The notes beneath the pieces were generated by a model, which ran no database searches, was not told the DNA's origin, and worked only from the letters and a program-made list of their open reading frames with translations. Below, in pieces: positions 59,221 through 64,000 of a stretch of DNA of 64,000 nucleotides. A program made the position numbers and the translations under genes. The DNA lies in contig CM066729.1 in NCBI GenBank assembly GCA_033961575.1, positions 100,583,501-100,647,500 on the forward strand, read 5' to 3'. The stretch is from Aselliscus stoliczkanus (Eukaryota > Chordata > Mammalia > Chiroptera > Hipposideridae). The first letter of the stretch is position 1. Each line of letters starts with the position of its first letter.

Positions 59221-59500
59221 ATGGCAATAACTATATATCTATCAATAATTACTTTAAAGGTACATGGATAAAATGCTCCAATGAAAAGACACAGGGTGGC
59301 TGAATGCATAAGAAAACAAGACTGTTACATATGCTGCCTACAAGAGAATCACTTCAGATTGAAACACACACACAGACTGAAAGTAAAGGGATGGAAAAAG
59401 ATATTTCATGAAAATAGAAACAAACAAACAAACAAACAAACAAAAGCTGGGATAGCAATACTAAACAAAATAGAGTTTAAAACAAAGCTATACAAGAGAC
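59221..59500 (+). pseudogene. L1 ORF2 endonuclease start, truncated by shared deletion
   Basis: An open stretch from 59281 reads KRHRVAECIRKQDCYICCLQ, then ENHFRLKHTHRLKVKGWKK, the first part of the L1 APE-type endonuclease (its 'CCLQET' motif appears as CCLQEN). It contains a (CAAA)n slip at about 59420-59443. After about 95 codons the family deletion joins it to the ORF2 end. Confidence 0.85.
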
Positions 59501-60155
59501 AAAGAAAGACCCAAAAATCTCACTTCTGGGTATTTATCCAAAATGCTACTTTGAAGGGACATGTGCATCCATATTTTCATTGTAGCACTTTTGACAATAG
59601 CCAATATATAGAGGCAACCTGGGCGTCCGTCAACAGATGAATGGATAAAGAAGAGGTGGTACATATATACAATGGAATATTACTCAGATATAACGAAAAA
59701 AAAAAGAAAGAAAAAAAAGAAATCTTCATGGATGGACCTAGAGAGTATTATGTTGAGTGGAGTATGTCAGACAGAGAAAGACAAATGCTATATGATTTCA
59801 CTTTAATGCACAATCTAAAAAAGAAAACGAACAAACAAAACAGAAACAAACTCATAAATACAGAGAATATTTTGATGGTTGCCAGATGGGAGGGGTGTGG
59901 TGGAATAGTGATAAATGTGAAGGGATTAAGTAATACAAATTGGTAGTTACAGAATAGTCATTGAGATATAAAGTATAGCATAAGGAATATTGTTAGTAAT
60001 ATAGTAACAACTATGTATCATGTCAGATAGATCCTAGATTTATCTGGGTATCATCTCATTAAGTTATATAAATGTCTAATCACCATATTGTACACTTGAA
60101 ACTAATATAATATTGCATGTCAACTATAATTGAAAAAATTTTTAAATTATTAAAA

Positions 60156-62789
60156 AAATAAATTTTCAGCAGTTATAATATAACCATATTCATAAAAGAA
60201 GCATGTTCTTCCATGTTTTGACTTTAATATCATTAAGTATTTCAGGTAAGATTACCTTATTGGTACTGAAATATTCAAGGAATTCTTGGCTGTAATAAGA
60301 GAATAGTAATACGCAGAATTGATTATTAGGTCACGGACAAAAAGAACACATCTCTTAAAAGAAACTGACTGAGGTTTAAGAATGCACATACTTTCTAGAT
60401 ATTATATATACAAGCATATTGACTCAGGTCTCAAGACTGAATCAAGGTTAGAATGTTGGACCACTATGGCATCTATGTCTTATTAAATTATGTTTATGTG
60501 AAGTTAAGGCATTTTAATATAATTATCTCTGAAGCTCATATTACTCAAAATCTCAGAATGAGTACCCAAAACTCATTTTCACCCAGATACAGTGTGAGTG
60601 CTAACCTTCATTGATGGAAAGCTCTATGTCACAAACTGCACTAATGTCACAAACTGCTCTAATGTCACAAACTGGGTGTAGTCTAGATCCTTTCCTATGA
60701 AAGGGAGGGGAAGGGGAGAGATACCAGCTTTAACCTGTAGATGTATTGGCTCAAATGTTATCCAACAAATATTTTTGACCCTTTTCAATGTCAATTTAGC
60801 AATATTTTCCATGAGGAAAATCAATGCATCAATAGTGTACAAGTTCAACCTTTATATACTGAGATAAGGGATTAGCATGGGTCTAAAAATCTGTATTATT
60901 TGGGGGGAGACTTCAGTACTTGTGGAATTAGTGTATTTTGTGCTTATTTAGGTTACAGATTGTTCAGTCAGGAAATAATTTTTATAATTACGTACAGCAT
61001 CAATAAAGCCCTTATGGTTCTTTATATATATGTCACTTTGGTCCAATATGCTTTTAAGTTGCTTATAGAAGCACACAATCCAGCAAGACAAACTATTTAA
61101 GCTCTTTAAAGAGATCCTTTGGAAAATGAAAGTGAGAAAGCAAGATGGTGCCAGGAGTGTAGTTAACGAAGAAATGCATGTCTTGACAAACTATGCACTC
61201 AGTCAAGGTAGAACACAAATTTGACACTGAGCTTTGTAAATGACATGTAGAAAGCAGAAAATATAGCCAGTAACAAGAGCGTACATAAGACAAACCAGTT
61301 ATTTGGGACAAATGCCAATATGATGTAAGAAAAAATATTTTCCTATGGGCCCTCATAGAGATAATATTTTATCATGATAGTTAAAGCACAGCTCAGAAAG
61401 AAGCAATTGTTTTGGGCCCAGTGTGTGGTCCAGTTAGGCAGCTATCTGATGGTCTCCCTTAATCCTGAAATAGATTTTAGATTATAAGGCAAAATGGATG
61501 ACTGCATTTTCCCCCTGCCTTCTTCCATAAATATTATTTCTCTTAGCCAAATGTCTGAAAGGTATTGAGCTGCAGTGAATTTTAGATTATGGTTCCCTGT
61601 CAAGTACCAGGAAAATTGTAATTCTGTTTCCATTTACAAACAGAACTATACCCTCTAAAAGTAAACTAAATTCTGTGAATCGTAAGTTCCTCACATAGAA
61701 AGAAGTAACTGGATAAGAATGAGAAAACCACTCATTTCTGACTAAAAACATGTACAGGCAGTACTGGCAGTCAGGGCTAAGAGTCTCCTCAGAAAAAAAT
61801 TTGGGTTTACTCCAATGCAGAGAGAAATGGGAGGTAAAGTCAACAGCTGCACTCCATAAACATGGTGCCAAGTGTTTTTATCAAACACTTGTAGTGAAAA
61901 TGGCTACCTGAAGAGAAAGGTAGGGAGAAAAGGTAGGGAGAAAAGAGAAAGAGGAAAGAAGGAATAATTATCTATGGAGTATTACTCCATTTTGAACAAT
62001 ATCTCCTGAAATACTTTCCAAAATAAACCTGTGGTAAATGTTGAACTTGGAAATAGAATTAGACAACTTGATATATGAAATTAATCAGTTATAAAACAGT
62101 CAGGTGAAGGGTACAAAGAATTTGTGGTTTTCACTAAGAAATTAATCATGTACACTGGTTTAAAGTACAAATTTGGGGACAGAGACTGAAAAATATAGTG
62201 ACCTGTAGGCATATTTATTTTAATATTTTCTGTTTATATAATAAACACATAAAATTGAATGTCTTCCTCTGTTGCCTGTGTCTTCAAATTCCCCAAGGTC
62301 TCAGACCTCACTTTTCCTTCATCTACTTGGCTCCTAATTAGCCAAAGTTTGTGCTCCCTTATGCTTATCTACTTCACGGTGGAACGTGGGTAAGTGGTGA
62401 AACACAAACCTAATAAATAAAGAAATCAAAAAGGATTTTTAATATATTAGACCCTGACTAATAGCAGCTAGAGGTGACTCGGGTTAACTGATAAAAGGTG
62501 TGCAAAAATTTCACTAAAAGCATGCTTCTGAGACTTCACACTCTGAAAGCCTGACATACAAAATGCAGCCGTATGCCACACGGGGGCAGTAGAGGGCCAG
62601 CTTTCTTTTATGAAAAGAAAATGTAAAAGGCGTTCGTGAAAACAAGATTTTAATGAAAACAAAATGATATTTTCTCAAATATTACAAAGAATCTAACCTC
62701 TTAAATACTTCCAGACCCCATATTAAGTGTGTAATAAAACTGAAATAGCTTGTTTGACTTCTGCTCTCACATGTAGTCTACCTCCACCC
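60156..62789. other. 2.6 kb of unassigned DNA
   Basis: Only the 18-bp minisatellite at 60626 and two 'aggtagggagaaaagg' micro-duplications near 61920 stand out. No exon or named repeat is recognised. Confidence 0.4.
60626..60674. repeat. 18-bp minisatellite, 2.7 units
   Basis: Units of the form atgtcacaaactgc.cta, repeated nearly perfectly. Confidence 0.9.
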
Positions 62790-63189
62790 TAGAACTTATC
62801 AGTTTTTCAAACAGCATAGGAATTTTCCCATTTTAAGGCTTTTGCACATCTTGTTTATCTCTGCCTAGGACACTCCCCTGACCCCATTCTAATCTTCCAG
62901 GTCCCAGTTTAGATGCAGTTTCCTTAGGGACAGCTTACCTGGCTAGCCACCTTTTCTAAAGCAAATCTCACACAACATGCAACATTTTATGTAGCTCCCC
63001 GGTGTATTTCAGTCACTGCACTTATTCCAATTTATAAATACTTTATTTATGCAATTTCCTGTATGAGTTTGTCTGTTTCTTCCAGCATGCTCTGAGCTCA
63101 ATGAGGCTAAAACCCTATCTCTCTGGGTCACTATTTAATCCCTAGAGCCTCCGTAGTAGAGTGGGGCAGAGACTCAAAAACTATTTGCT
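62790..63189 (+). mobile_element. L2 LINE 3' end, split by a long SINE
   Basis: 'aaggcttttgcacatcttg', 'tctctgcctaggacactccc', 'cttccaggtcccagtttaga', 'gcatgctctgagctcaatga' and 'tatttaatccctagagcctc' follow the L2 3' consensus. The terminal 'ctatttgttgaacaaatgaa' lies beyond the SINE at 63627-63655. Confidence 0.8.
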
Positions 63190-63626
63190 GGGCCGGCTAA
63201 GTGGCGCGTTGGTTAAGAGCTGGCCTGGGATACCAGCAGCCCCGGTTCGGATCCCACATATGAAGGCCACTGACACTGCCCTCTACAGCTAAGATGGTGA
63301 ACAACAGCTCCACCTGGAGCTGGGCTGCTGTGCGTCCCCGGGACGGCATAGCTGCAGCCCCTGCTGCAGTGGGCTGCCATAGGCTACAGTGAGTGGCCGG
63401 TAGCCGGTGTGAGCTGCCAGGAGTCGCCATGAGCAGCCATCCAGAGGCTGACAACTGATCTGCCTCACCCAAGAAGAGCACAATGATACCAACGTGGGCC
63501 AGTGAAGCAATGTCCTCCACAACTAGACTGAAGAACAAAAGGACAGCAACTTGTCTGTTCCTCTTCTCCAGTTCCCCAATGCTGTTCCCCTTCCCCAATT
63601 CCCCAATAAAAAATCTAAACAAAATC
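63190..63626 (+). mobile_element. Long composite SINE, subfamily A, in L2
   Basis: About 437 bp starting gggccggctaagtggcgcgt, with B box 'ggttcggatcc', 'agctaagatggtgaacaaca', core 'gccggtagccggtgtgagct', 'gggccagtgaagcaatgtcc' and an aataaaaaatc tail. TSD 'ctatttg' at 63181-63187 and 63627-63633. This copy is closest to an apparent consensus and may be young. Confidence 0.92.
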
Positions 63627-63655
63627 CTATTTGTTGAACAAATGAATGACTCCCT
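63627..63655 (+). mobile_element. L2 terminal stub after the SINE
   Basis: 'ctatttgttgaacaaatgaa' is the usual L2 3' terminus. Confidence 0.6.
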
Positions 63656-64000
63656 ATGCTGTGGCTTATTTTCCTTCATCCACAAGTTCAACCAATCCCC
63701 ACACTCTCATGTAAACTTTTACAGTAATACAGTAGACCTGAAAACTTGTCTAAAGGTTATAGCAATTACAGACAGTTCTGATATACTCTTGATTAAACTC
63801 TGCTTCTCTTCTGTTTAGAAACTTGTCCATTGGAGGGGGTGAGGACACAAGTTTAGGAAGAATCACTGAAGGAAAAGTGGTACATTTATCCATTTCATTA
63901 TACCTGTCATAGCTTTTAGTCCTTGCTCTCCGACCTGACATCTTGGCTGCCTTGCTCTGCACTCACCCTTGTTAAGACAGAAATCTGCCCATTTCCCACC
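63656..64000. other. Possible short exon or chance ORF on the minus strand
   Basis: The minus-strand frame at 63750-63962 encodes 70 residues, with an internal ATG in fair context (ccaagATGt) giving MSGRRARTKSYDRYNEMDK and then 'FPSVILPKLVSSPPP'. It is less AT-rich than its flanks and lies outside the repeats that I recognise. I do not know this protein. Without conservation evidence it remains a chance ORF as the default. Confidence 0.25.

Larger units (their letters stand above)
55870..60155 (+). mobile_element. Deletion-derived L1 (HAL1-like), copy 3, near full length
   Basis: Layout: 5' UTR (about 55870-57301, beginning 'gtcaagatggcagaacagg'), ORF1 (57302 to about 59190, interrupted by a mariner), spacer, ORF2 start (about 59221), internal jump at about 59501-59508 ('caagagacaaagaa' to 'tctcacttctgggtattt'), ORF2 C-terminal end, and a 3' UTR ending 'attgtacacttgaaactaat' and 'gcatgtcaactataattga'. 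Endonuclease remainder and reverse transcriptase are absent, so it needed an autonomous L1 to move. A possible TSD (aataaat...gcagt) is weak. Confidence 0.85.

Noticed and set aside
63197..63691. 164-residue minus-strand open frame, the longest in the window
   Set aside because: It lies almost wholly in a long SINE and its flank. It has GC-rich core repeats translated by chance and no gene context.

Overview
This is a vertebrate, almost certainly mammalian, intergenic or intronic window. It is AT-rich throughout and holds no intact protein-coding gene that I can support. It contains nothing bacterial: no operons, ribosome binding sites or CRISPR arrays. The repeat content points to a bat, most likely a rhinolophoid or other Yinpterochiropteran. 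The evidence is laurasiatherian-type L1 3' ends, several tRNA-derived SINE families with GGCCGGC starts, one Ves-like SINE, and mariner DNA transposons. The placement is inferred from repeat families, not proven.

Layout. 0-8.5 kb: a MaLR LTR, unclassified repeats that recur within 6 kb, a MIR split by an L1, another MIR split by a SINE, and a 150-bp L1 tail with a perfect 17-bp target-site duplication (TSD). 8.5-13.3 kb: a bat-type solo LTR, an old L2 interrupted by a hAT relic, and an MLT1-type LTR that received a SINE and a twin-primed L1. 13.3-25 kb: mostly old DNA with long and short SINEs, an old L1M fragment, a deletion-derived L1 copy and microsatellites. 25-26.4 kb: a second twin-primed L1 with a long SINE inside it. 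26.4-40 kb: sparse, with two SINE families, L2, MIR, a MaLR LTR, a truncated mariner and an ERV1-like LTR. 40.4-47.3 kb: a 3' L1 with a SINE inside, an MLT1 LTR and a second deletion-derived L1. 47-55 kb: GATA and TA repeats, a Ves-like SINE, a MaLR LTR, a second copy of the bat-type LTR and a complete 538-bp non-autonomous mariner. 55.9-60.2 kb: a near-full-length deletion-derived L1 with 5' UTR, ORF1 and the start of ORF2. A fold-back mariner lies in its ORF1, and a SINE lies in the arm of that mariner. 60-64 kb: old DNA, an L2 with a long SINE inside, and a possible small exon.

The most interesting signals are non-autonomous elements. (1) An L1 family resembles HAL1: three copies share one internal deletion that joins the start of ORF2 to its C-terminal end. 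(2) A ~430-475-bp composite SINE shares its tRNA head with a ~100-bp SINE but adds a GC-rich core of variable near-repeats, with two subfamilies. (3) There is a fold-back mariner with arms of about 300 bp. (4) Two mariner copies have a terminal inverted repeat fused directly to the catalytic half of the transposase. The nesting gives a clear relative chronology. Two short open stretches (30284-30600 minus and 63750-63962 minus) are the only non-repeat coding candidates, and both are weak.
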